From assembly GCF_022682495.2 (NCBI RefSeq), contig NC_071387.1:197882143-197946142 (forward strand): 64,000 nucleotides of DNA, read 5' to 3'. Positions 54,536-64,000 of the stretch are shown here, in pieces; within the stretch, counting starts at the first letter, position 1, and each line of letters opens with the position of its first letter. The position numbers and the translations under genes were made by a program. The notes under the pieces were generated by a model. The model saw only the letters and a list, made by a program, of their open reading frames with translations. It made no database searches and was not told the DNA's origin. The stretch is from Desmodus rotundus. Its lineage: Eukaryota; Chordata; Mammalia; Chiroptera; Phyllostomidae.

Positions 54536-56837
54536 GTCTTCTGAGGCCTGCAGTTGGAGGGTTCTGAGTGCAGTGAGGGCGTAAGCACCCAGTCCTTGCA
54601 CACCAGCTATATGCAGGCCTGTGGGCTTGGCGCACTGAGGCTAAAGGGACCCACCAGGTTATTAGATCCCAGAGGGTCATCTGCGAATTCACTTGAGACA
54701 TATAAATAGACAAACTCATATATTCACACTCACAGTGCATGAGTTCATCGGCAAGTCACCACTAAGTCACCAAGTTTCAAGAGATCACAGGAGATCACAG
54801 CAGGATCAGATGAATCAGTAAAGGCTCCCAGTAGGTGAGGGGTCAAGTCTGGCAGAGAAACACTGAACGCACTCAGCCTGGAGCTGCACATCCAGATTCC
54901 TTACTGGAATCCTCAGGGCCAGAGGGGTTTCAGAACTCAGCCTCGTTTTGGATCTGTAGAAAGGCCACATGATGCATACCCTCTGTTGTATGCCCTTTCC
55001 ATCAGGGTTAGGCGTAGCCCCTCCAAATCGAATTGCAATTTTGGCAGAAACACATAGGAATATTACAAGAGTAGGATGAAGAAAAACTCCAAAAGGCCTC
55101 AGGACAGTTCAGATCAGGCGAAGTTGTGCTGCCTTACAAAACAGATCCGTGTCAAAGCTGTTTGGAATCGGTAGTTGCGAATGGGAACTGTGGACCCCTG
55201 TAAACAAAGGCACTGCTGAGACTAAACAAGTTCCCTTGGGAGGCAGTAGAGAGATTGGCAGGACTGGCCCCCTCTCGTGGGGTTGGCTGCCACTGAATTA
55301 GCTGACTTCCAACTACTTCTGAGAGTCTCCAGTTTTACACAGAACATGCCCAAACCTTCCTTAGGCTTGCTAACAACCTGTGTTTCTTAATGCCCCTTAT
55401 TCTCCTTGCTCCTCCCCTCCCCCAGCCTGGTGGCAAAACCCAAGTGATTGGGGTGCTGAGCCTCTGGCCCACTTTTCCCAACTAGGTGATGAGGGTGGAT
55501 GGGTGCTGGAGGGTGGATGGTTGCTGGATGAACTGAGCAGGCCACACGCTAAGTGCTAGGAAACCTGGGTATTGACTACCAGGCTGTCTTCTCACTCCTG
55601 GAACACGATGGGAACCACTCCGAGGAAGGAGGTAGTGATTACCTCTCAGGGCTCCTCCCTTTCTTTTCTGCTCAATGAAGATTGAATGAATATACTGCAA
55701 AGGTGGCTTAGCATTTGCTCTACTTGAGGGAATGAGGTTTCCTCTGAGCAGAGCAGGGCATCGTTAGCCTGGTCACAGCCATGCAAAGCTACTGTCTCAG
55801 CAGTTTCTTTTGAGTTTACAGGCCTCCCTGGGGCAATTAGCAATTCTGGCTACCCAGGCTGCTGCTCTGTATTCATGGACTGGCCAGGGCCTGGGAGCTG
55901 CATGGCCCAGCGTCTGTGGGATTCAGGATGGACTTGTCTAGACCCATTTCTAGATGCCACCACATCCTGCATTAGGTGTATTGCTGTACAAGCGAAAACT
56001 GTGGGTCAGGCCAGCCAGCCCTTCCCATTTGTGTGGCGCGTCTAATGAAACAAGTTAAAGGCAATGGTGTGACATATAGTCCCACAGCCCCACCCCGCTG
56101 ACAGGATTCTGCTGAGCCCTGCACGGCCAACTATATTCCTGAGCGGAGCGCCTCCGAAATGTTCCTCCCTGTACCTAGGAAAGGTTCAGGAATCTTCTCT
56201 GGCACACTGCTCTCGGGGCCAGGCTGGAAGGTTATGATCTTCTCTCTTTATTTGTCCAGTTTATCTTCATCTCTTCCAGAAGAGGACAAAAGTTCCCTTC
56301 TGTGTTTCTGCTCCCATAGTCAATGCTGAGGCCTCTCTTGGTGGGGCCGTGGCTTCACAGTCCATCCTTACGGAAGAGAACAGGAAATCCCCGCAGGCCC
56401 ACCCGAGCTCCTTAGGTGCTGGCAAACTCATCAGAGCTCCACTCGGGTCATTTGAAACATTGCCCCGCAGCCCCACACTTAGTCAGCCCCTGACTCCTGG
56501 AAAGAGCCTGGCGCTAGAGATAACTCTGGTAAAAATATTGTTTGGGCTCAAAAATTAGTTAGACCCCTCGAGTGCAGTGGCAGTGCAGTAAGGCGCTGTA
56601 GGAGCCTCAGTGTCCCGGCGGGAAAGAGCAGGCCGGGCAGGGTTGGGTTTTGGTGGGGTCCCAGACGGCCCTGGCAAGTTCTTCACTGTCAGGACGCTTC
56701 AGTTCACTCCTCTGTTGAGTTGGAATGACTCATGGCCTGTTGACCACCCAGCACACTGCCCAGGGGGCCTGGACGGTAGTGGTACGTGCTCCACGGGCTC
56801 AGTACGGTGCCACCTGGGACGGGCAGTGGTATGGCAT
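54536..56837. other. Unclassified stretch
   Basis: No gene was recognised. About 54.95-55.2 kb, including 'gaagaaaaactccaaaaggcctcaggacagttcagatcaggcgaag' and 'gaatgggaactgtggacccctg', resembles an old DNA-transposon repeat I cannot name. A two-copy 20-bp repeat ('ggtggatgg.tgctgga') lies at about 55493-55527. Confidence 0.4.
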
Positions 56838-57275
56838 GTTCCTGACCTGGGGCTGCCTTAACAAAGTACCATAAACTAGATGCCTTAAAACAACAGTATT
56901 TCTTTTCTCCCAGCTCTGGAGAACGCATATGCACACTCCAAGTGTTGGCAGGGCTGGGCTGCCTCAGCAGGCCCTGGGGGAGAATCTTCCTTTGCATTTG
57001 CTTCTTGTAGCCCTGGCCGCTTTACGGGTTCTTGACTGGGCGTCATCCCTCCAGTCTCCGCCTCCACAGTCACACTGCTTCCTGCTTTCCTCCCTGTGCC
57101 CAGGTCTGCCCTCCCTCTGGCTCTCCATCCCTGAAAGAATACATGGGATCGCATTTTAGGGCCCGCCTGGATATCCCAGGCTAGTGCCTTTTCTCAAGAT
57201 CCTTAATCACATCTGCAAAGGCCTAGTGTTGTTACCAAATAAGGTAACACTCACAGGTTTCTGGGGCTAGGATGT
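56838..57275 (-). mobile_element. MaLR (MLT1-group) LTR, antisense
   Basis: 'ggggctgccttaacaaagtaccataaactagatgccttaaaacaacag', 'tcccagctctggag', 'cttaatcacatctgcaaaggcctagtgttgttaccaaataaggtaacactcacagg' and 'ctaggatgtggatatgtc' are antisense MLT1 in order. The boundaries are approximate. Confidence 0.8.
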
Positions 57276-57302
57276 GGATATGTCAGTGAATGCTACCTGT
57301 GG

Positions 57303-57345
57303 GGTGGTGATGATGATGGTGATGATGGTGATGACAATGACAATA
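57303..57345. repeat. (GATGATGGT)n-like simple repeat
   Basis: Four to five imperfect copies of tgatgatgg/gatgac units abut the end of the MaLR LTR. Confidence 0.8.
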
Positions 57346-58635
57346 CAAATCAGTGAAGAAGTGCAGGCTAGTCTAGGGCTTTGGGGGAAGTGGTTGGGAT
57401 GGCACCAAAGAGGGGCTGGGCTCTGGCCTGACTTGGTTTCTGACCCTTCACTACATTCTGGACAGCCCCCTGGGTCCATAGCTCTGACACCTTTGAGGCC
57501 TTCTGCCCAGCTTCATCGGGTTCCTGGGCCAGCTCACATCAGCCTGGACACCAAGGCCTGGGGCCCTTCCTCAGCTCAGTTTTGCCTCCCTGGTGAGGGG
57601 TGTGCACCGGCTGTGAGGGCTCAGCAGGATGGCGTTCCCAGTGGGCCGTCTTCTACACCCAGGCCCGGCTGGAGGAGCTGCGATACCATGCACGATGCCG
57701 TGATTGCATCCAAAGGGTTGCCGGCCGCCCCCAGGCCTCGGGGGATATGCCGCCCATGCCCAGGCTGAGGGGAGGCAGCGTTGCCCCCAGGCCTTTACCC
57801 CAGCCACCGCCGGGAGGGCACCCCTTCTGGTGGGGAATGCTGCTGTCCTTCAGACCCTGCTTGGCTTAAATTTGACAGCACGTTTGTTTCTTAATGTCAG
57901 AATAGAAAGAGGCAGCTTTTGGATCCAGCAGGGACCTTGGTGTGCAAGTGGAATCCCTGGTTGGGAGGATGCACACAACAGGGGCCCGCTGTGGAGTTAA
58001 CAGCTGGGTGTGAGGTTTCTAGGCCCCTGGCTGCTCCAGCTGGGGATTGATTCTGGAGGTCACAGTAGGCATGGAGAAGAGTGCAGAGGAGCATTTTCTC
58101 TCTCTTTTTTTTTTCTGTCTCCTTCATGGATGAAGCTTGGGGCCTGGCCATTCTTCTCACCCCCAACACCTCTCACCCCCAACACCCCTCACCCCCACCA
58201 GCAGAGCGCTCAGAAGCCAGGAGTTGCTTTCTTAGCCAAGTTCTTATGGAACTGGAGAGAAATTGCTCTCCAAGTTGCTTGCTCATTCCCCCTGCACAAA
58301 TCAATGAAGGGCAGGAGTGTAGGGGGCCTGGATGCTAGACCCACTTTTGCCCTATGGTCAGGAAACTTTCAGGGGGTTGCTTAAATGCTCTGTCTCAGAT
58401 TCTTCTTGGACAATGAGAGATGAGAAAGCTCACTCCCACCTGCTGCCCAGGTTCATTAGAGGAGCAAGCAGGATCTCGCCTGTGAGGGCCCTTTTTGAAA
58501 TGGAATCGAAACTATCGGACTGAATGCTGTTTCTAAGGAGTATGTGGGCAACTCCTAAATAATGCCTTTGTAATGAGGGTAACATTTAGAATGTCAGAAA
58601 CAAAAGCAATGCTTGTAGGTGAAAAGCCGGAAGTG
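57346..58635. other. Unclassified stretch
   Basis: GC-richer sequence around 57.4-57.85 kb carries overlapping open frames up to 164 codons without recognisable domains. Three exact-spacing copies of a 16-bp unit (ctcacccccaacacc) lie at 58156-58199. No gene is supported. Confidence 0.4.
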
Positions 58636-58639
58636 ACCC

Positions 58640-58756
58640 AGGTGTCTCGGCGGACATGAGCTCCTAAAGGGCAGGGGTTGTACCTTCTGCATTTTCTCAT
58701 CTTTTTCAGTCTACAGTATTCAGCATGTCGTATCTGCTCCCTAAATGCCAAATGCC
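58640..58756 (+). mobile_element. L2-type 3' end, sense
   Basis: 'tgagctcctaaagggcaggggttgtaccttctgc' and 'gtctacagtattcagcatgtcgtatctgctccctaaatgcc' match the sense L2 tail. Confidence 0.6.
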
Positions 58757-59674
58757 TCAGTGGTCACCTGGTTCAACCTGATGTTTTACCTGTAAGATAA
58801 AATGAGACCAGCACTCCAGTTACCTGCTGCTGGTGGCCTTTCTCCTCAAGCACCCCTCGCTCTTCCATGTTCCTGCACAGGCTGCGTCCTCAAGCTAGAG
58901 TGCCTGTGTTTTGTTTTGTTTTGTTTTATTTTATTTAGTTTAGTTTTAGCATATGTTAGATTTCATTCAGAATCCGCCTTGAGTGCTGGGCTCTCAGAGA
59001 GGCGTGTCCGGCCTTTCAGGCCACGTGGGTCCCTCCTTCCCAGGTGCTTCCTCGGGGCGAAGGTGAGGAGAGTGAGGCGCACCTTAGGCTCAGAGTGACA
59101 GAGTGCCAAAATATGCAGCAAGCAAGAGATGCAACATTTCAGTGCAGTATTTTAAAATTAACGTAATGCCAAAAGTTCTACCCTGAACTAAAAATCAACA
59201 TTGGGAAATAAAGATGAAGTCCAACCACTTCTTCGTGTTCTTTTCCAGACTTTCTTCTGTTTCTCTTTGCAGAAAATGGTGATTTTCCAAGTGGGGAAGA
59301 TGGGGAAGAGCCCACTGTCTGTCCTGTTTCCTGAACTATACTTTGGGCACCAACCCTGTTGGGCAGGGTGGGGAGGTCGTTGGCATGAAACCCCTGTGAG
59401 CTGCCTCTGGGGTGATGGGAGGCCTCGGAGGTTTCTGTGTTCCACAGAAGTCAAGAAGCCTGAAGACCTTTGAACCCTGCTGTGGTGCTCAGGGCCATGC
59501 CTTGCACCTCCAGGTTCACAGTCCAGAAGCAAGGCTCTGTCTTCTTCCTCGTTTCCTTAGATTGTGTTTCACCAGCAGGAGCCGTCTGTGTGTGTCGGGA
59601 ACACAAGATTTTACTCGGTTCAGACTCTGTTTGGGTAGCACTGAAAGGAAGGGACCAGGTCAGCACTCTTGCAT
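58757..59674. other. Unclassified stretch
   Basis: A (TTTTG)n/(TTTA)n simple repeat sits at about 58908-58947. No gene or named repeat otherwise. Confidence 0.4.
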
Positions 59675-59882
59675 CTGCCAAGTGCTAACCATTTTACATA
59701 TGCAATTTCATTGACTCCTCACAGCACCACGAGCCAGGTGGGTTATTTATATCCCTGGATAATCAAGGAGGGACCCAAGGCTCAGGAGGCTAAGCAGGTG
59801 GCCCAGGGTCACACAAAGACCACCTGCAGAGACAGCAGCCCTGGGTCCTCTGCCTCCAATGCCCAAGCTGCTTGCTGTCCCA
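59675..59882 (-). mobile_element. MIR SINE, antisense
   Basis: 'ccaagtgctaaccattttacatatgcaatttcattgactcctcacagcaccacgagccaggtgggttatttatatccctgg' and 'ggcccagggtcacacaaag' with the tRNA-like end decayed: antisense MIR. Confidence 0.8.
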
Positions 59883-60044
59883 TTCTTCCTCCCCACCCTG
59901 CTTTGTGGCAGGGCTGGGGTGATGGATAGATGATTTATCTGAGCTTGGAGAATTTTCTATTTCCTCAGTGGAAGAGACCTGCTCCCAAACATCCACCGGC
60001 TTTGAGCTTTGGTATCGTGTTGTATGCACAAGGCTGCTGTTTTC

Positions 60045-60700
60045 ATTATTAATTCACTGATATTTATAACTGCCTAGTGTGCTCCAAGCACTGACCCGCC
60101 ATTAGGGGTGGGAAGTAAAATCATATGAGGTCCCTGCCTTTCGTGGGGTCATATTCCGGTAGGGGAGACAGACAAGTCAATACCCCGCACTGTGGTAGGA
60201 GCAATGGTAGAGAGGGCGGGGGCAGAGAGAGAAGAGTCTAAATGCAAAGCAGCCTAGGAGGTGAGGTGGTGGTCAGGGATGCTTCCCAGAGGGCACCATT
60301 TTTGAGCTGCATTTTGAAGGCATCGAGGCATAACACAGCAGGAAGTGTCCAGGAAACCTCGTGTGGTTCATTATGGGTGAAGAGTGAGGGGCAAAGGACA
60401 TAATCTGGAGGCCTAAGAACTGCCAGATTAGAAAAGTTCATGACACATGAAGTCTGGATGTAATCCCTGAAACTTAGGTACCATGGAAAGACTTTGAGAA
60501 TCTGCTTTGTGCTTTGGCAAGACCACACTGTGGCTTCTGAGTAGAGGCCAGTCAGAGGGGAACAGCCTGGAGAGAGGCGTCTGTTGCAGCAGGGAGGTAT
60601 CTGGCCCAAAGGACGGTGGGGCAGAGGTAGTGGGTTGCATTGGAGGTGATGAGATGTGAGGCAGACACGGAGAAAGACTCCACACAAAGAGGTGGTGAAC
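60045..60700 (-). mobile_element. L2 LINE fragment, antisense
   Basis: 'attaattcactgatatttataactgcctagtgtgctccaagcactg', 'ggtccctgcctttcgtggggtcatattccggtaggggagacagac', 'gggatgcttcccagagggcacc' and 'tttgagaatctgctttgtgctttggcaagaccacactgtggc' follow antisense L2 order. Confidence 0.65.
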
Positions 60701-62139
60701 TAGCTCCTCTCAGGTGAGGAGAGGGAGAAAGCCAAGATCTGCCTGATTTCAGCCTTGGGCCAGGGAGGTGGCGGGGCCTTTCAGGAGACAGGAGGAAACA
60801 GAAAGAGGCGGAGGCCAGGTTTGGAAAGCAAAGGGCTGGTAGACAGTCAGAGGAGGATGAGTTTGTGAGGCCCATGAGTTAAACAGATGGTTTCCAATGG
60901 TAGAAAGTCTCGGGTTTCAGGACCTTGCTTTGATCCCCCTCCCCTTGTTCCCTTCCTATGTTCCCACTCCTTTTTACCTCCACCCCCACCTCCAGCTGTC
61001 AGTTGTTTTATTTAGATGGCCCCTGGCCTCTTTCCTCTGTGCACTTCATTTAAGTCAGGGTAGCTGCATTCCCTGACAATATACCAGCTCCCAGTGAGGT
61101 AAGGGTGAACCAATCGTCCAACCAAGGAGAGAAGAAGGGGAAGAGGAGGGTACATGAGCACAGTGATCAGCTTGTCCTAGCTTGCCAGCCTTGGAGGTCC
61201 CGCACCCCAGCATTGGAGGTCTCGCACCTCAGGAAACACTTTAGACCTTAGTAAACCTGGAAGGTTGGTCAGCTTGGGTTGGGTGGGGAAAAGGGAAGGA
61301 ATCTTCCCATGGTGTTAGGAGCAAGACATGTTCTCAAGTTGGGCTCCCTCCTCCCAGGGTAGTCACAGGCCCACAGGCTCCCTATCCCTCTGGACCTGGG
61401 ACACGGTAACCAGGCCACACACAGGCTGCCTCTGAGATTGGTATGCTTCTTATGCCAGAGTGACCTGCCATCTGAGCCCGGAGTCCCTGACCCCAGGGGT
61501 GCGTGGTACAGACCTAATGCTGAGCACACAGTAGGTCCTCTGTAAATATTTGTCCGGTAACGGAAGCCCAAAGCCTCAGAGGTGAAAGCCTTCTTCCTGT
61601 CTACTTACAAAAACCAGTACCTGTGCTAATCCCCCATGCTGGACCAGCAGTGCCTGGCATAGCTTTGATGTCCCACATTGGCACCGGGGAATGCAAGGCC
61701 AGGCCCTCTCTCACATTTGGAATAACGAGCAGATGTTTTTCTCATCACAAGAACATGTGCAGGCGCTGACACATGAGAATGGTTTCCAGTCCTAAGTTAA
61801 TTAGCAAGCTGGGGAGCCCAGATAAATAAAACTTTCTGTTTCCTTTCCTGGAGTCTAAAATCTCTGACAGGGAGGTGCCCTCCCTTTTCTCCCCTCTTCC
61901 CTAGCATCAGGGTTTGGGGAAGCGATTAAGTGCCTGGTAATCCGTGCGCGTGGAACTGCACAGAAACTTCTTCCTCCTACAGAAACTCCAGCTCCCACAT
62001 GCAGTCGATGCTCAGCGACTTGCTGGCTGATTATCCATCTCTCCCGCCCCCCCCCCCACCTTGGCTCGTGTTTTTCACATCGACTTTCTCGTGGGCTTTA
62101 TCACAGCAGTGCTGGAAGTGGCAGGCGGGGAGGAGGTGT
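60701..62139. other. Unclassified stretch
   Basis: About 61470-61560 ('gacctaatgctgagcacacagtaggtcctctgtaaatatttgtccgg') is probably a sense L2 tail. A two-copy 22-bp repeat ('ttggaggtcYcgcacc') lies at 61191-61233. A C13 run lies at about 62049-62058. No gene was recognised. Confidence 0.4.
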
Positions 62140-62336
62140 GGAGTACTACATGCTAAGCCCTGCCTTCGAGGCCTTTTTGTGTCTCATTAATTTTCAAGCA
62201 ATCCCATGAAGGAGGTGTCCTCCTTACCCGTACTGGACAGTTGGGAAAAGTGAGTCTTAGATAAGGTAAGCTGTCAAGTGGGGAAACGGGTTTGAAGCCA
62301 AGTTCATCTAACAGCGAGGTCGAAGGCCTTCACCGA
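62140..62336 (-). mobile_element. MIR SINE, antisense, decayed
   Basis: 'gtctcattaattttcaagcaatcccatgaaggaggtgtcctccttacccgtactggacagttgggaaaagtgagtcttagataaggtaag' and 'gaagccaagttcatctaac' match antisense MIR. Confidence 0.65.
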
Positions 62337-62385
62337 TGAATGAACCTTAGAGTGCAGCAAATCCAAATCTCCCCTTGTTGTAAAG

Positions 62386-62767
62386 GTGTCTGTCTTAGCT
62401 CAGGCTGCCGTAACAAAATGCCATAAACTGGGCAGATTAAACAGCGTTCATTTCTCGTCGTTCTGGAGGCTGGGAAGTCTGGGTTCAAAGTGCCTAGTGA
62501 GGGCCCCCCTCCTGGTCTGCAGATGGCCGTCTTCTCCTGATGTCCTCACATGGCCTTTCCCTGGTGTGTGAGGGGAGAAAGAGACAGATCCCTGGTCTCT
62601 TCCTCCTTTTATAAGGACATTAATTCTGTCCTGAGTGTCCTTCCTCATGACCTCATCTAACCCTCATTACCTCTCACAGGCCCCACCTCCAAATACTAGC
62701 ACAGTGGGGGTTAGGGCTTCAACATGTGAACGGGCCGGGGACACGAACATTCAGTCCATGCAGTGTC
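62386..62767 (-). mobile_element. Complete MaLR (MLT1/MST-group) solo LTR with 5-bp target duplication
   Basis: Antisense MaLR LTR from 'tgtcttagctcaggctgccgtaacaaaatgcc' at 62391 to 'cattcagtccatgca' at 62762, with 'ggagg'-type and 'ttttataaggacatt' landmarks between. Exact gtgtc copies lie at 62386-62390 and 62763-62767, the 5-bp duplication expected of ERVL/MaLR integration. TG...CA ends are kept. 372 bp. Confidence 0.88.
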
Positions 62768-64000
62768 TAAGCAAAACCCTTCCTCCAATGGGAACTGTCC
62801 GTTGACACATGTTGCCTGGCAATAAAGCTGGGAGCTGACCTAGCCTCCCAACTCTCAGATTCCACCTTTCCACCCCAGTTCCTTGGCCCTCTTTTCTCCC
62901 CGTCCCCCACTCTTCAAAATTCTGCCCTACTGATCTTCTGTCTTCTCTTTGAGAAATGTTGTTTTCAAGCAGACTGGACAGTCTTCTGAGGGAGGCCCAA
63001 AAGATTATCTGAAAATTTATTCCAACCAGAAGAGCCCGTGTTCCTTTGTAAAAATATAATGCTCAGAATTGAGACTTGCAGGCCAATGAGCATGTTCCGC
63101 TGGTTGATGGAGTGTTTACGGAATGTCAGTGGCTGTCCCTAACCATGCTTTGAAACAAGACACATGTGTTTTTAATAGAATCGCAAGTTTTATGCCTTGT
63201 TAAAAATACCAACACGGATGCTGGCTGGGGGAACGAGGCAGGATGTCAAAGCGCAGCTAGGAATTCTCTTCTCAGCCTACTGGGGCAGGGACAGGCGCGA
63301 GGAAAGACGGCCCTCGCCCTCGCCTTTGCTTTATTTCAGATGGGTGGCCCTCCCCGTCCTCCTTTGGACATGACCACTGCCACCAGCTGGCCTCCTCAGC
63401 CCCACCCGTCCATGGGGGAGCAATGGGCCTCATCCTTTCTGAGAGGAAGTGTTTATTTCCAGAGAAGCTTTTCCCTTCATGGTGAAGAGCATCGATTGGA
63501 CTTTTTGGAAAGCCTAAATTACAGGGTGCTTTAAAAGAAATGCAGCCCTAATTACTTAAAGAAATGCTCTCTGAATGCTAGGACCAGGGGCAATGGCCTG
63601 ACCCCACACACACAGGCAGCTGGCAAGCCTCATGCTCCCTTGAAGGGAGGATGCCTTAAAGTCCTTCTTTAACTTCAGGCTTCAACACAATATGCGTTCT
63701 CTTTATTCTGATTGTAAAAGAGGTGTCATATAAAAATGAAGTGCATTTTCATCAATAATTTCACCACCCATGGATACTGTTATTTCTGAGACATTTCTTT
63801 TCCATTTTCCCCTGTGTGTGTTTGTAGATACATATGTAGAATATTTACGAAATTGAGCACACACTCTCGAGTTGGAACACTGCCCCTCCCCCACCCAATC
63901 GCACGCTGTGTGCTTCCTCCCGTTTCATTGAAGAGCCTTCAAATATGTTTTTTTTTTTTTAAGTGAATGCGTAATACTCCTTCCACTGGGCACACTACGA
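62768..64000. other. Unclassified stretch to the window end
   Basis: No gene or named repeat was recognised. The 122-codon frame at 63166-63534 shows no known domain. A T run lies at about 63950-63960. Confidence 0.4.

Noticed and set aside
58156..58199. Short regularly spaced repeats as a CRISPR-like array
   Set aside because: Three 16-bp units are directly abutting with no unique spacers, in a mammalian genome. It is a simple minisatellite.

Overview
This is a nuclear window from a mammal, most likely a bat of the Yangochiroptera. The strongest evidence is nine tRNA-derived Ves-type SINEs plus one SINE fragment, several with clean target-site duplications, and a LINE-1 3' end of the bat type. 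Older mammal-wide repeats (MIR, L2, L3/CR1, MER5A, MER20, MaLR LTRs, L1M) fill much of the rest. Family names come from recognition by eye, not from a database search, and boundaries are approximate unless a duplication or terminal motif fixes them.

No intact protein-coding gene was found. The one recognisable coding-derived sequence is a processed pseudogene of ribosomal protein L29 (about 2866-3502), inserted in an old L1M. The only gene-like signal is a CpG island at about 16.88-17.9 kb. It carries four perfect NF-kappaB consensus decamers in 111 bp, each running into a GC-rich box, followed by a GC-rich candidate first exon with splice donors on the + strand (best after base 17557). No second exon was recognised in the 46 kb downstream. 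The simplest reading is an upstream flank (0-16.9 kb), a promoter and non-coding first exon (about 17-17.6 kb), and the start of a long first intron. The gene could not be named, and a minus-strand transcript is not excluded.

Layout: 0-2.6 kb unclassified; 2.6-3.9 kb L1M with RPL29 pseudogene; 4.2-8.2 kb MIR, Ves, LTR-like, L2 and hAT relics; 8.2-11.2 kb mostly unique, with a CpG-retaining AT-rich block near 9.95 kb; 14.2-15.2 kb a probable solo LTR; 16.9-17.9 kb the CpG island; 19-20 kb L2 relics; 25-25.9 kb a three-layer nest (Ves in MaLR in MIR); 26-27.2 kb L2 and MIR; 28.7 kb a tailless SINE fragment; 29.3-34.6 kb L2, MER5A, an L3/CR1 reverse-transcriptase relic and Ves; 36.7-43.3 kb L2, MER20, MER5A and Ves, one with a CTCF-type motif; 44.4-49 kb MaLR LTR, L1 and MIR; 51-54.5 kb L1, paired Ves, L2 and an internally deleted mariner; 56.8-62.8 kb MaLR, MIR and L2. 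The rest appears unique or too decayed to name.
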